From contig NC_026504.1 in the NCBI RefSeq assembly GCF_000182925.2, positions 2,294,001 through 2,358,000 on the forward strand: 64,000 nucleotides of DNA, given 5' to 3'. Below the pieces are notes generated by a model. It did not search any database, was not told where the DNA came from, and saw only the letters and a program-made list of their open reading frames with translations. Made by a program: the position numbers and the translations under genes. Shown in pieces: positions 1 to 12,350 of the stretch (its first letter is position 1; each line of letters opens with the position of its first letter). The stretch is from Neurospora crassa OR74A (lineage: Eukaryota; Ascomycota; Sordariomycetes; Sordariales; Sordariaceae).

Positions 1-832
1 CCAATCACAATAACGCCAAAGACGCGGGGAATCGATTGGCGATATGGAGCGCAAGGTGAGCGAACCCCAGCCGATTTTCTCTCCGTGTTTGGTTTCGGTT
101 GGTCCCAAATTGGTCACTAACCTTGTTCGATCTTGACTGTCACTCTCTCCAGGCACAAGTCTCCTCGTAAACGCAGCCGAAGAATCGCGCCGCAGCGGGA
201 ACAGCGCCTTCAGTTCTAACTTCGAGCGATCAACCTACATAACCGGTCTCCAGAACTTACTCAACGGACTACCACTGGACCTCCGAGAATCCGAAATAAC
301 CACACTGCAGCAAGCCGTCCCGCCGGCGGTGGTCACCAGGATCATCCAAGAGAGTAGCCCTACTGAAAACAATAAGCCAGAAGTAAAACATAAGGACGTC
401 TACAGGGAAAACGTACTCCACAAGTTCCTCCTCTGGATTTTCTGCCTGGTTGATCGATGGGTCTGGTTCGTTTGGCCGAAACTGTTGTGTTTCTATGTTA
501 GGATGGAACAGGTCAGTCAAGCTCACGGACAAGAGGTGGCGGGCAGTCTAGGTAGAGGCGCGTTGTCGGTTGCTGATGCCATCGTCTTTGTTGTGAACCA
601 GGAACCTGTAATGGAGGCGGCGCGGGGACTTGGCAAATGGGTTTATGAGGGGGTTTCGGGAGCTGTGACGGATTTTGTGGCAATGAAGGTAGCTGAGAGG
701 AGCGGAGGCAGCAACAAGAAGAAGAATGAGGAGGAGAAGGAGGAGGAGAAGGAGGAGGAGAAGGAGGAGGAGAAGGAAGGAGAGGAGGAGGTCAAGTTGA
801 AGGCATCTTGGTGGGAACGATACTTGTGGTAA
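1..832 (+). CDS. conserved hypothetical protein, acidic Lys/Glu tail (5' partial)
   Basis: The 5' end lies outside the window. Visible exons are 1-55 and 153-832, separated by a 97-bp intron (56-152, GTGAGC donor, CCAG acceptor). The frame runs through both, giving 244 residues and ending at TAA. I do not recognise the family. The middle has an aromatic/hydrophobic stretch rich in Trp, Phe and Leu (about bases 420-500) that could be a membrane-associated segment. The C-terminal part has a run of Lys-Lys-Lys/Glu blocks made by a 9-nt repeat (GAGGAGAAG, 730-790), then a WWERYLW end. The alternative start GTG at 329 is not needed because the frame is open upstream through a good splice junction. 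Function unknown; could be a membrane-tethered or charged scaffold protein, but this is a guess. Confidence 0.6.
728..790 (+). repeat. in-frame GAGGAGAAG minisatellite
   Basis: Roughly six units of a 9-nt purine repeat inside the first gene. It encodes alternating Glu-Glu-Lys/Glu blocks, so unit gains and losses keep the frame. Confidence 0.85.
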
Positions 833-1824
833 GCGATCATGAGTACGACAACAGCGGCAAGAATTATTGGGATAGCGGTATCAGATTGGAGGTATTGATT
901 GGGACCTGATTGGAATAAGAATATGCCTCAGACCATCATGTTTACAAATGTCCAGTTTCCCACTTTCTCGGTGTTGAGTACTGTATGCCCATGTGTAGAG
1001 AGATCGCCATGAGACGGAACGCAAGAGTGTGACGACTGACCCGACGTTGCGAGATGAGCGGATCTATCTCATGTGAGGCCATGACGGAGACCAATGCTCT
1101 GAGAATCTGCTGGACAGATGCCACAGAGCCTGTCGAGAAGTCCAGCTGAGGTACCCTGAGCCGAAACTCGGAGCCGACTGGAATTTCATGTTATTCCGTA
1201 GCACGAAGCTGATATGAACACCTTTTGAACCTTTGCCGGCCTCTACAGCGTAGAGAAAGGAGATGCTTGGTGTATCGTTTCCTGCGTAGTGTACATAGAC
1301 GAATGAGACAAGGACCAGGGAGGACTGAAGTGGGCAAAGGGGGAGGGTCCTGTTCGGCCCCATGTTTTGCGGAGATGATCGCTTTCCAGTGTTCCTGACT
1401 AGCGAATGTACCGTAAGGTAGCTCATCCCTATCTGAGGGTGCACAGGTACGCTTAGATACTGGGCCTCAAAGATGGGGCTCGGTGCGGAGTAACGGCTGA
1501 TAAGATAAAGGCGGCTCATACGACAGGGATCTAACTTCAAGCTTCGACTTCGATAGCATGGAAATTTTTTGCTGTTGCAGGTACCAGGCCCTTAGCCACT
1601 TGCGCTCTCTTCCCATCTCTTGTTTTTTTTTCCTACCTTTTCTGCCCATCATTCCCATCACACTCGACGCCGACAACGGTTTGACCGATTTCTCTGGTTT
1701 GATTGTCCGCCTCTTATCGTCCCCACCCACAATTAATCCATCAACCCAAGTCGTTGACGGATCCGAGTGTGCGCCGCCATCTTATCAGTCCCGTCCCGTC
1801 GCGTCGCTGTAGCCGTCGCCCAAC
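833..1824. other. intergenic region between the first gene and the mss116-like gene
   Basis: No gene that I can support. The last 260 bases before the helicase ATG are pyrimidine-rich (tttttttcctacc, ccattcccatcacac), typical of a fungal core promoter and 5' leader. Short ORFs here have no coding character. Confidence 0.5.
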
Positions 1825-3768
1825 ATGAGGACCAGCGTATTGCGCCAGGCCGGCCTCTGCCGTGCTGCCCTCGCTGCCCGCCATCTTCAGATCTCCTCCA
1901 AGCCCTCGGCCGCCCTCTTGAGCCAGGTCACCCGCGCCATCGCCGTTCAGTCCCTTCCCTCGGCCTCTCTTCCCCGCTTCTACTCGGCCGAAGCCACTGC
2001 CCAAAGCAACACTGCTGCCTCCAATGGCCTCGTTACCCGCTTTGCCGACCTCGCCGCCTTGGGTGTTCATGAGAACGTTGTCCGCGCCATCACTCATGGC
2101 ATGGGCTATGAGAACATGACCGAAGTCCAGTCTATGACCATCAGCCCCGCTCTCAAGGGCAAGGACATGTATGCCTAGATCCGTCACCTCCATTTCCGCG
2201 CTTTAAACAGTTGCTAACGTGAAGCTTCCAGTGTTGCTCAGGCCAAGACCGGAACTGGCAAGACACTTGGTTTCCTCGTCCCTGTGATCCAGAAGATCAT
2301 CACCCAAGATCCCGACCTCGCCCACAGGTTTGGTGGCAAGAGAGCTCGTTCTGATGACATTCGCGCCATCATCATCTCGCCAACCCGCGAGCTTGCGGAG
2401 CAGATCGGAGAGGAGGCTCGTAAGTTAGTCAAGGGAACCGGTATCATCGTCCAGACTGCCGTTGGTGGTACCCAGAAGAACGCCATGCTGTACAAGACCC
2501 GTCAGCAGGGCTGCCATATCCTTGTTGGCACACCCGGTCGCCTGAACGATTTGCTTTCCGACAGCCACAGCGGCATCGACGCCCCCAGACTCTCGACCCT
2601 TGTTCTCGACGAGGCCGATAGAATGCTCGAAGTTGGCTTCAATGAGGAGCTTCGCCAGATTATCAACTACCTTCCCGATCGCAAGGTTCTTCCCCGCCAG
2701 ACTCTGCTCTACTCTGCCACCATTCCCAAGGATGTTGTTGGTCTCGCCAGAAGCTACATCGACAAGAACAACTTCGAATTCGTCCAGACCGTCAAGGCCG
2801 ATGAGGTCCTGACCCACGACCGTATCCCTCAGTACATCGTTCCCTGCAAGGGTTTCGAGAACATTTACCCGGCCATGCTGGAGCTGATCGAGAAGGCACT
2901 CAACGAGTCCAGGACTAACCCCGAGGCTCTTCCTTTCAAGGCCATCGTCTTCTTGCCTACTACCGCTGAGGTTATCATGGCCAATGCGATCTTCAAGCGC
3001 CTTCAGTGGAAGTTCAAGCACATTCCCAAGACTTGGGACATCCACTCCAAGCTCACTCAGAACGCCAGAACTCGTGCCGCCGACGAGTTCAAGAACGCGC
3101 GTACCGGTATCCTCTTTTCCTCGGACGTTACCGCCAGAGGCATGGATTTTCCCAACGTTTCCCACGTCATCCAGACCCACATCCCCCCCAACAGGGAGCA
3201 GTACATTCACCGTCTCGGACGTACCGGCAGAGCCAACAAGCCTGGCCAGGGCTGGCTTATCGTTCCCGACATCGAGCTCCACGCGGCGAGAAGCAGACTT
3301 CCCGGTCTCCCTATCAAGCGTAATGACGAGCTCGAGTGCGCTTCCGTCAACGCCGCTGATTCCGGTGCTGACAAGCACGCCAACTTCCAGCACATCCTTG
3401 ACGCGGCGTCCAGACTCCCTGAGGACCTCTTCAAGGACTGCTACTCGTCCTACCTCGGTGGCGCTCTCCAGGGCATTGATCGCCAAGCCTTGGTCTATGC
3501 TCTCAACGACCTCGCCAAGTTTGGTTGGGGCTTGGAGGAGCCTCCTGCCGTCCGCCAGAGCATCATGAAGCACATGGGCCGTGTTCAAGGTCTGAGAGTC
3601 GAAACCAGAGAGCATTCTATGCGCCCCATGGGTAGCGGACCTGGCCACCGCCGTGATTTCAACTCGCGCGGCCCCCGTCGCCAGTCCGATGATCCCTTCG
3701 AGAATGCCCTTCACAGGGCTCAGGATCTCGATCGCCGTCCCACCCGTCGCCAGCAGGCCAGCTTCTAA
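1825..3768 (+). CDS. mss116: mitochondrial DEAD-box ATP-dependent RNA helicase, MSS116-like
   Basis: Two exons, 1825-2168 and 2232-3768, with a 63-bp intron (GTATGC...CCAG) joined as AT|T, give 626 residues. All helicase motifs are readable: Q-like region before residue 110, motif I AKTGTGKT (119-126), Ia PTRELAEQ (165-172), TPGRL, II DEAD (241-244), III SAT (276-278), V ARGMDFP (416-422) and VI HRLGRTGR (441-448). The first 60 residues are rich in Arg, Ala, Ser and Leu with almost no acidic residues, a mitochondrial presequence. The C-terminus is basic and Arg-rich (GHRRDFNSRGPRR), as in the MSS116/CYT-19 group, where it binds RNA. Family knowledge: these proteins are RNA chaperones for group I/II intron splicing and mitochondrial translation. 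Neurospora also has CYT-19; I favour the MSS116 paralogue, but cannot separate them without alignment. Confidence 0.93.
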
Positions 3769-4828
3769 ACTAAGAGCTGGGTCAAACTGTGCATTGGCGA
3801 CGAATGGGTTATTTGGTTTTTCCCGCTGAAAGAAGATGCTTGCGGGGTTTTGTCTGCTGAGCGAGACAGACACCTTCTCAAAAACCGTGGTATCGGGTCC
3901 CCCATGTATTTCCTTTCCGTACTGTTCGACATTGATACCATCTGTACTATAGCATAATTATCACGGGAAAAGCAAGGCCGGAGTTTCTTTTTGTTTCCAT
4001 ACATTGGGGTGGCTTGTTGTCTATGGAAATGTTATGATAGACAGCGCGGGCAACACACAAAAGAGGGGTAGTACAGTCTTTTTTAGTTCCGTGGTCACAA
4101 GAGAGGAGAAGAATTTTTGTTCAAGAAATGGGACTGGGACTGGGGCACACCTAGACATATTCGGGACTGGAGCTGGGGGGCTGGGGGCGTACTTCTGATT
4201 TTCATTTGTATAAGGAAAAGAATTGGGGCCATCTCGACTTTAGAAGATTTTCGTTCACTGTTTTTGAAAATTCCATCATGACATATTCACTGATCTCTTC
4301 GAGTTTCAACATGAATCGCACATAGACATTTTCGTGTTGTAAGATGCGAATCCTGGTAGCATGCTCCGATATCTGTCCGTTGATAGCCATGTTGACCTAA
4401 GTCTGAACTCCTTGCTTGAAAAACAAAGGATGAGTAAACACTCACCATGAATGACTCCATCTGATCTCACTTGTCGATCAATGTCCAGAAAGCTGTATTT
4501 TCTTCCATCTGAACTAGATCGTCCCCGTGGTAATCGAAGCCCCACAACCCGTTATCAGCTTCTCGACTCTTCTTCATATTTGTTTCTTAACATCCCCCAT
4601 CAACTCATTCATACTCTTCTCCCAACCTGAAGGAGGGCAAATGCTAGGCAACTGCGTGTCGCGTAGATGTTCCTAAATGGTGAGGCCTCCTATAATAATG
4701 AGTCCTCCATTTTCCCTCTCCGTATCTTGCCCACACCCTTCTCATTCCTTCCCACCTCTTCCCTTCTTCTCCTCGTGGTATAATATATATATCAGCCTCA
4801 TCAATCCTATCCCAAGTTTCCCTACTTT
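3769..4828. other. convergent intergenic region (mss116-like / pco-1 3' ends)
   Basis: About 1.06 kb between convergently transcribed genes. It contains a pyrimidine-rich stretch at 4720-4810 and a short TA run (tataatatatatat, about 4778-4792), which on the minus strand lies just after the pco-1 stop and may serve in 3' end formation. No gene is supported. Confidence 0.45.
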
Positions 4829-7800
4829 CTAGTTCCCACCAGCACCACCACCTCCTCCTCCACCGCCACCACCCTGCTGCCCACCAAAAAAGAATCCTTC
4901 AAACAGATCTAACTGCTGTCCATCGCTAAAATCATGATGGTTCCCTTCCCACCCGATACCAAAGCCTAGATCCATCTGTCCCGCTACCTCAGCCGGATTC
5001 AGGTTCACGTTCAAATTCGCCAGATCTCCTCCATTACTAATGTCCATACCACCAGCGGCGCCGCCATCAACACTTTGCAAGAACTCTAGGCCTTGTAGAT
5101 CACTGAAGCTTAGTGTGCCAGGACTATTGGAGTATGCTTGTTGTTGTTGTTGCTGTTGTTGCTGTTGCTGTAGATAGTCATTTGGCGTCCCTCCGCGTTG
5201 TTGTTGCTGTTGTGAGTTGGCCCCGATAATCGGTGATCCACCCATCTGAGCAGGCGGCGTTAAGGGGTTACTAAGTCCTTGTCCTTGCCGTTGCTGGTGC
5301 TGTTGGATGGCGCTCGGCGAGGGCATCAAGGTCGGATCAATGGAGGTCTCGCCTACTGGGCTTTGAGCCATCGGTCCCCCGCCGCCAGAGGCGGCTTCCG
5401 CAATGGAGCTTGCGTTGCTATGTGGTGGCGGAGGTGGGTTTCGCATGAGAGAGAAGCCGCCTTCCTGCTCGCTCTTGATCGCGGCGGCGGCAGCGGCACC
5501 GGACATGCGGAACTGTTGGGCCTGTTGGAAGGCGGAAAGCTGAGATGCTGATGAGACGGAGTAGGCGTCGGAGGCGAGATCGCTGTACTGTGACGAAGGG
5601 TTTCGGAGCATAGGCGGGCGATGGCGGTGTTGTTGTTGTTGGTGCTGGCGATGTTGCTGCTGCTGATGCTGCTGGTGCTGTTGTTGTTGTTGCTGCATTC
5701 TATAGTGTTGCAAACTAGAAGCGGCAGAATCGCTCTGTGAGCTCCAGTCGAGACGCTGATCAATACTTCCTCCAGGACGTCTTATGTGGGTGTTGTTTCC
5801 ATATCCGCCGGACAAGTCCTGGCCTTGGCCGAAGCCTCCAGTCGAGTTTGCCATTTTGATGGTTGCTTTGGCGGTGCGATCAAAGGCGTCTCGACAAGCT
5901 TCTGCTGGCGGACATTTATCTATCAGGTCTGTAAAAACGGATTTGGCAGCCAGAATCGTGAAGTCGACTTCATCCACGGTCTAAAAGGGGGTGCGCGTTA
6001 GCCTGTGAAAAACAGTAAAATAATCAGCAATAAAAGTTGTGTGTCCTTACAAGTCTGCTCCTCACGATAGGGGAATGCCAGATCGCATAAAGATAAGATA
6101 TTCCGGCCATGAACAAATGGTGCGTGGCCAAATAGGTATAGTTGACCAAGCCCACACGGTGCAATTGGCGATAGAGGCGCAAGATACGCTGGCCTGCCTC
6201 GGCGACCTTGAGATACACGCGGTCTTCATCCTCCCGAAGCTCCATGTTGAACATTGTCGGGCTGTTGACCTCCTTTGACGTGTGATATTCACCTTCGAAC
6301 AAGGCTGGCACACTTAGACTTTGGCGATAGAGCATAATGACAGCCTGCCAGTAGTTGAGGTCAAAAAACTCAGGCGAAAATTGTACGCCAGTCTGCTGCC
6401 GTGTTGGTGCGGAATTTTTCCACTCCCATAGTCTCCTGTCGATATCAATGCGCCATGCTCGGAAGGTTTCGAACTGTGACAAGAACGGTGATGGAAGAGA
6501 TGTATGCATGTAAGGGTTCTTCTGGTTCAGTCCAGAGGCCCGCGCAAGCTGTGATTGCTGGAACTGCAAGACTTGAAGAACTTCTGACTGGAGCAGCCTA
6601 AGACGGAAGTAGTGATGTGCAATGAGTTTGTAAGTCGGTCCTATTACGTCGGGGGGTGGTTCAAGCAAGCCGCTTGGCGTAATGAATCGATCATCTAGGA
6701 GAGAGGGGAACTCTGTGGTAATGACTTGATCTGATATGCCAAATGGCCTGCCGACGCAAACACTGACGAGGCGATCGAGTGAATAGGTGCACCACCACAG
6801 ACGCCGCCTGAGATCACGCATGTACTCTCTTCTTCCCCTTTCCCGCGAGAATGCTTCGCTCTGGTCTCCGATCCCTAGACCGGATTCAATGTCCTTACCG
6901 TCTTCGTAGTGTAGGCCGAGATCGACCGCCAACCTGATGGCGACGCCGACGATGTACCACAGCCCAGGAGGAACTGGCCTCAATAAGGCAAAGTTGGCGA
7001 GAAGCAAGACGGCCTGTAACTCTTCCAAACCACCGGCACTGTTGCCAAGACAAGCCTCAAGATGAACAATGGCACTAGCATGATATTCTTCTGGCTGGCA
7101 CTGTCTTGTGTTGTCATCAGTTTTACCTGGTGCTTCTGCCGATCCACTGGCCTTGGTCGATTCTCCCACAATGATGCCGCCGCCTATCGCGAAGACCATG
7201 TTCAACATGTAAAGTTCTCGTGGCCCCCGTACGCGGTTTTCTTCGGCATAGGCTTGCTCAAACATTTCCAGGAACTCGCCTTTGTGGAGCACAGGCATTT
7301 GGGGGTTCGCATGCTCAAAATAAAGCGACATCAACTTTTCGCCCAAAGCCCTGCTGGGGAATGTTGCCGGATGAATCGTTGGTTTTGTGTGCAAGCCAAA
7401 GAACGAGTCTCTCATAGACGTTCCGGCGGTGGCGGGGCCATTGTTGGGAGCAGGCTTGTAGGGTCGGATGCCAGCTTTGTCCGAGGTGGACTTCTGATCG
7501 GATACCGACGACTGCACCGCAGCGAAAACAATGCGTGCAAAAGATATTCCCGAGGTAGATCCCAGATAGCGAGCTTTTGCCGTTGCGGATACGCCACCAA
7601 GGTCAGACTTGGACACCAGTTTCTGTAGTCTGACCACATCATCTCCCTCATTCTGTGGTCTTTGATTGTTGATGCTATCTGGTGTTTCTAGTTGTGAGGG
7701 ATGCCCGCTCGTGTCCACCTGGGTCGAGTGGACATGGCGCGGCCTATCTCCCTTCTTGGAACAGTAGTCCAAATTTTCGGCCGGCGGGAAAGTGATATTG

Positions 7801-8321
7801 TTGTCCTTGAGCAGGTGTTCCAGTTGCTCTACTCGTTTCTCGAGGTAAAAGATATAACTGGGACAGCACGGCGTCAGTACTTTTGTTATTCACAGGCAGG
7901 AAGCGAGGCGTTGGTGAAGATGGGTTATGGCGGGAACCTCAATGATTGGGTCCCGGCCGGGTGGGGGGTCTGACCTCCTCGGGATCTCTCTCTTGGTGAT
8001 GGGATCATAGCCAACGCAGGCAACATTGGCCTTTTCGCAACTGGCACAACTCGGTAGCTTCTGGTCACAGCGGTTTTTGCGAAGCCTACATCGGTTACAA
8101 GCGCTCACGTTGCGGAAGCTGCTGCTTTGTCCGGCCTTGCCCCCCGTCGACCCGCCTCCCTGGCCTCCATGAGCGGCGCCAGACCCGTCAAGTAGAAGCT
8201 CGTTAGCGGGAGACGGGGCTTCCCCAGACGGAACCGAAGCCGGAGAGTCTCGTTCCGGGGACGATTGGCGCGGTCGCTTGTTTGGGTGGTGGTTCGGGGA
8301 CGGAGGAGTGTGCGCCGGCAT
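4829..8321 (-). CDS. pco-1: Zn2Cys6 transcription activator, PCO1/UaY/Ppr1 type
   Basis: Minus strand, three exons: 7975-8321, 6051-7857 and 4829-5980. Introns are 7858-7974 (GTCAGA...CCAG, joining AG|T) and 5981-6050 (GTAAGG...TTAG, phase 0). The 1101-residue product begins MPAHTPPSP; an in-frame Met at 8429 would add 36 residues. A basic KRPR sequence near residue 15 may be an NLS. The binuclear zinc cluster is CX2CX6CX6CX2CX6C at residues 75-102, followed by the PRSYIFYLEKR linker and a Leu coil, closely like yeast Ppr1. A fungal-specific transcription factor middle domain lies at about 285-560. The C-terminal third is Gln/Asn/Gly-rich with two polyQ tracts (about 810-840 and 980-1000) and a Gly run at the end. 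Family role: inducer-dependent activation of purine-catabolism genes in Neurospora (PCO1) and Aspergillus (UaY). The length agrees with what I remember for PCO1; I could not check it. Confidence 0.82.
5120..5700 (-). repeat. two CAG/CAA trinucleotide tracts coding for polyglutamine in pco-1
   Basis: On the plus strand these read as GTT/GCT runs, at about 5141-5172 and 5625-5697. They encode Gln runs broken by His. Mixed CAG and CAA codons suggest functional Gln-rich activation regions and not simple slippage alone; length is likely to vary among strains. Confidence 0.85.
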
Positions 8322-10282
8322 TATGCCAGGCTGCTCAGTAGAGCACCTCCAATCAGTCCCGCTGTCCCTGTGTGACCGGTCTCGCAGTGCGGTCCGGTTT
8401 GGCGTGCGAGGCGTGGGCGCGTGGATCAAGTGCGCGTCTGCTACCTCTCCGGCTGCTGGGCTGTTGCGTTGGTTGGTTTCTTTTGTTGGGGAATGCGAAT
8501 CCGGATCCGAGGCTTGACCGACAATGAGTGGCCTGAATGAACGGTAGTGTAGTGTACCTAGAGTAGTGAGTGGTAACCGAGACGGAGGAGGACCCTAGAA
8601 GCGACCCTCGTGATGGTCGGCCGTCAGGGCCGTTGTTGGTTTGCGCGGTCGAGCCGTGAAAAAAATAGCTACAATCCTTGTTGGCGCGGGCAGGGTCGAA
8701 TACGTCCGGGTTTCGTCGCGGGTCACACTAGACTGACGGACGGTAGCATCATTATTGAAACTCGACTGACTTTTATCTATGATGCGATGCAAGAGGAACG
8801 AACCAAAGGCGGGCGGCACGCGGAGAGCGGCAACGGCGCAGGTGTAGTGAGTGTGGATAATGGGCCTAGTATTGAGGGCAGGTGGATAGCGGACGTCGAT
8901 AGCAAGTGGAGAGGTTCGTTGATAGGCATGGTAGGTCGGTCCCTCTCCGGTGCGCGTCGTACTCTAGGCTCTGCAACCCCAGCCAACCTAAGTAGGTGGA
9001 AATCGCGGGGCGGCACTACACTAGAGGTGGTCCCTTGCACTTGCTCTATGCGTCTAAAGCAAGACATCAATCACAACGGATGAACCACCCACTGCAATTT
9101 GATGAACTACTGACACCAGCTGTGCTTCGAACCCCGCAAACTTTCAAGCTTAGAGGTACATACCACGTACCCATTACCGGTCCATTGGAGAAGTCAAGCG
9201 GACGGCAGACCACGAACGCCCCCCCCTTCTTTCAAGTGGGTTATAAAACCCGTGGTGACCCCATCCTTATAATACACTGCCGTGGACACTCCGTCCTTGC
9301 GCAACACAGTCCAACCGCGCAGAGGGCTCCAAGCTCCGGGCCATGATCGAACTCCCTCGGAACATCAAGAATTGACCTTGAACCATTCGTGCTAAAGTGG
9401 TGCGGTGTGAGATGAATTCTATGAACTTGGATGCTTGCTCGTCCACCCCCAGCACGTCACTATGTACGCTAGCTTCATTCACGATCACAACCTTCTGATA
9501 AGGGACCCTAGCGTCTAGCGAATCACCAACCACAAACCCCCACTCCTTTACTGTCTCATCAAGAGATGCCCTACTACACTTACTACGTACATCACAGATG
9601 CATGCGAGCTTGACGTTGGGATCCAATCAGAAACCCGTTTTGGTATGTTCCTGTTAGATTTGACACACTTATGGTATATCCTATTATCAAAAGGAGAATA
9701 TTCTAATGTGCATATGAGCATTTCAAAAGGGGAAACACGTTGGCTTTATTTACACATCAGAAGAACCGGTTTGATAAGCTCATCCAGCAAGCACCCTTTC
9801 GAGACTACGAGCGAGGCATGTGTACAGTATAGTGTACAATCGCATTGAAAGCTGAAAAAATACAAAAAGAGGTATCATCCGTATGCCGTACATCCTTAGA
9901 AAAAGCGACCGACTCCAATTTCCTTTCTTTGCCAAGCTCTCCAAATCCCTTACAAAAACACCGGATATACGGGGTATACGAAGATAAGCGAACGACCGTT
10001 GTTTGTACAATGCCCAACACCCAGACCCAACACCCAGACCCCAGACCACATGCGAAAACCACGAAAGAACCGGCACGCTCCAAGCTCTCTCAATACGAGA
10101 TATCATGCGTGCCCCAAAAAAGCAAAACCTAAAAGAGTCACTGTCCAGCTATATTCCCAACCAAGCGCCGATCCAAACACACACATACAAAAAGAAAGAA
10201 AAAGAGGAAAAAAAAGACGAAAAAAAAAAAAAAAAAAGGACCGGAACAAAGTCGTATACGCCAGTCTTGCCGCGTGCGGATG
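8322..10282. other. pco-1 upstream region and MFS gene downstream region
   Basis: About 1.96 kb with no supported gene. The half nearest 8322 is the presumed pco-1 promoter; it contains scattered GATA cores (for example TTATCTATGA at about 8772), possible sites for a NIT2-type nitrogen GATA factor, but single cores are common by chance. The half nearest 10282 holds an A-rich tract (10178-10240, with 18 A at 10220-10237), which on the minus strand is a T-rich tail just after the transporter stop codon. Confidence 0.45.
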
Positions 10283-12350
10283 TCAGTCTCTTTGGGTTGT
10301 TCTTGTGTCCAAGTTGATGGCTATGGTGGGCTCAGCCGCCACCGGTTCGACCGCATCTCTCGTTGTTGCCGAATGTCCAGCAGCAGGCACAGGCTCTTCG
10401 ATCTCCTCTTTCCCATCAAACCTCCCCCTGGGTTCGGTAATGCCGAAGCTGAGAAACGACGCCCCGATCGTCACAAAGGCCGTGAACCACCAAACCATGC
10501 CGCAGTATCCCGCCCTTAGTCCGATTGTGTAAAGGTATCCCGACACAATCGGTCCCATGGCGCGGCACAGACTGGCTATCGAGGCCGCTACGCCGTTGAT
10601 CGTTCCGAGCATCAAGGTCGAGGGTGCCGAGTTGGTCAGGAGGATCGCGTTGCTGGGGTAGGCCATGGTGGCGAGTGTGCACTTCCAAATGATCAGGATG
10701 TAGACGCCGGCCATGCGGAGGCTGGAGGGTAGCAGAACGAAGTAGGGCGTAGCGAAGTAAAGCAACGGGTACGACATTGAGATAATCTGGAACAGGCGAA
10801 GCGCACCGAGACGACCGGTGATTCGGGGGAAGAAGAACGAGGTGGAGATCATCGAGTAGAGACCCTGGATGGACAAGATAATGCCGACAGTTCGAGTGTC
10901 GTATCCAAAGCCGTCTGCGAACTTGAATGGTAGCGACCAGCCATCTTGGGTGCCAGTGGGCTCGGTGCTGAGGAAGACCGGGAGAAGAGAATCCAGAGTC
11001 ATGGTGTGGCTATAGAGTACAAAGTTGTCAGTACCGTTCAACATGTCGGTTGCAGTAGAATGTGGACCTACAAAGCAAGAAGGCCGTAGTTGATGATGAT
11101 GAAGATGATCGGTTTGGTAAAAGTTCTTTCGGGCTTTTCGGACTGGGCCTCCACCATCTCCCCCGTCGACTCAAGATCGAGCGGCTCCTGCATAATCGGG
11201 CCCTCGACCGAAGTAAGCTGTGGCGATCCATCTGCAGTCCGGTATCCGGGCAGCGACTCGTCCGTTTCGCCAAGCAAAGGCTGATCCTCCCCGTTCTTTC
11301 CCCTTCGGAGTCGTCGCCGGAAACAATTGTTCTTTCCGAAAAGCCGAGAGGTCAAATATCTGCCGAGCTCAACACCGCGGTCTCGTCGATACTTCTTTTC
11401 GGCGTGGGTCTCCTCGAGGAACAGAAAGCCGACGGCAAGCCCGAAAAACACACACATGCCGCTGAAGAGGTTAGGTAGCAAATATGGGAAGCGGTCCCAG
11501 ATGCTCCCGGGCTGGAAGACGGTTGGGATCCAATCCACTGGCTTTGCAAGCGTACCACCAATCATGGGGCCAACAATCGATCTGTGAAAGAGTCAGCATG
11601 CTTTGCAAACTATGACGTGGGCTTCTTCTGAATGTGTTGAACCGTACCCTATGCACCACACAATAGGCATAACCGTGTATGCCCGTGGCTGATGTTCCTT
11701 TACAGTAACCAACTCTCCAACAGTGGTTTGCAAGACACCCATGTTACTGCTCCCCCCCACCCAATGTGTCAGCTCAGTTCAACTCAATTTCGATCTTTCC
11801 CCAAGTAATACCGAGTGCCTCCCATGATCGATAACTCACCCGTTCAGAATTCCACCCAAAGCACGGGCAAGCAAGGCGACTGGAAGGCTCGGTGCAAAAC
11901 CGAACAAGATGACGCTGAGACCCGTGCCGCCCATTCCCGTCAGAAGAACCGGCTTCCGACCGATTTTGTCGCTCAGTCGTCCCCACAAGAAGCCCGCCAG
12001 AAACTCGGCCAAGGTGAAAGAGGACGTCACCCAACCGGCGTACATGGAGATTTTGCTTTCGTCATTGGTGATGTTGAAGTCCTTGACCATGTGGTAGACG
12101 TAGGGGAAGATCGACATGAAGGCGATGGGTTCGCATATCCGGCACAAGGCTGTTATTGCCATCTTAGTTCTGTTGTCCCATGCTTTCTTGCTCTTCCTTT
12201 TTGGTGGTCACACAAGCACCAAAAGATGAATGAAGACTTACCGAGAATGAGCAACTGCCGCTTCGGGTACGGCGGTGGTGACGGCTTTTCTGAAGCCTTT
12301 TTCACTCCATGCCTGACAGCGGCCACTGTACGAGCAGGTCCAACTGCCAT
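10283..12350 (-). CDS. major facilitator superfamily transporter, ZIF-like/YCR023C-like
   Basis: Minus strand, five exons: 12242-12350, 11840-12149, 11648-11746, 11072-11581 and 10283-11009. Each junction has GT/AG and keeps the frame, giving 584 residues. The N-terminal part has the MFS loop-2 signature (WGRLSDKIGRKPVLL) and a paired R-x-G-like ARALGGILNG segment. A long, charged cytoplasmic loop (about residues 245-325) separates two six-helix halves. The second half has several clear hydrophobic helices and ends in a Glu/Ala/Thr-rich tail. The pattern QLLILALCRICEP at the start of helix 1 is typical of the fungal/plant group with yeast YCR023C and plant ZIF1/ZIFL. Substrate cannot be told from sequence; zinc-chelator, proton-coupled cation or drug export are family possibilities. 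The acceptor of exon 2 was chosen at CAG|CC so that helix 1 stays intact. Confidence 0.85.

Noticed and set aside
2425-3873. 482-codon ORF antisense to the helicase
   Set aside because: Shadow of the strongly C-ending codons of the helicase; its composition (Gly/Val/Leu/Asp) is the reverse-complement pattern and it matches no family.
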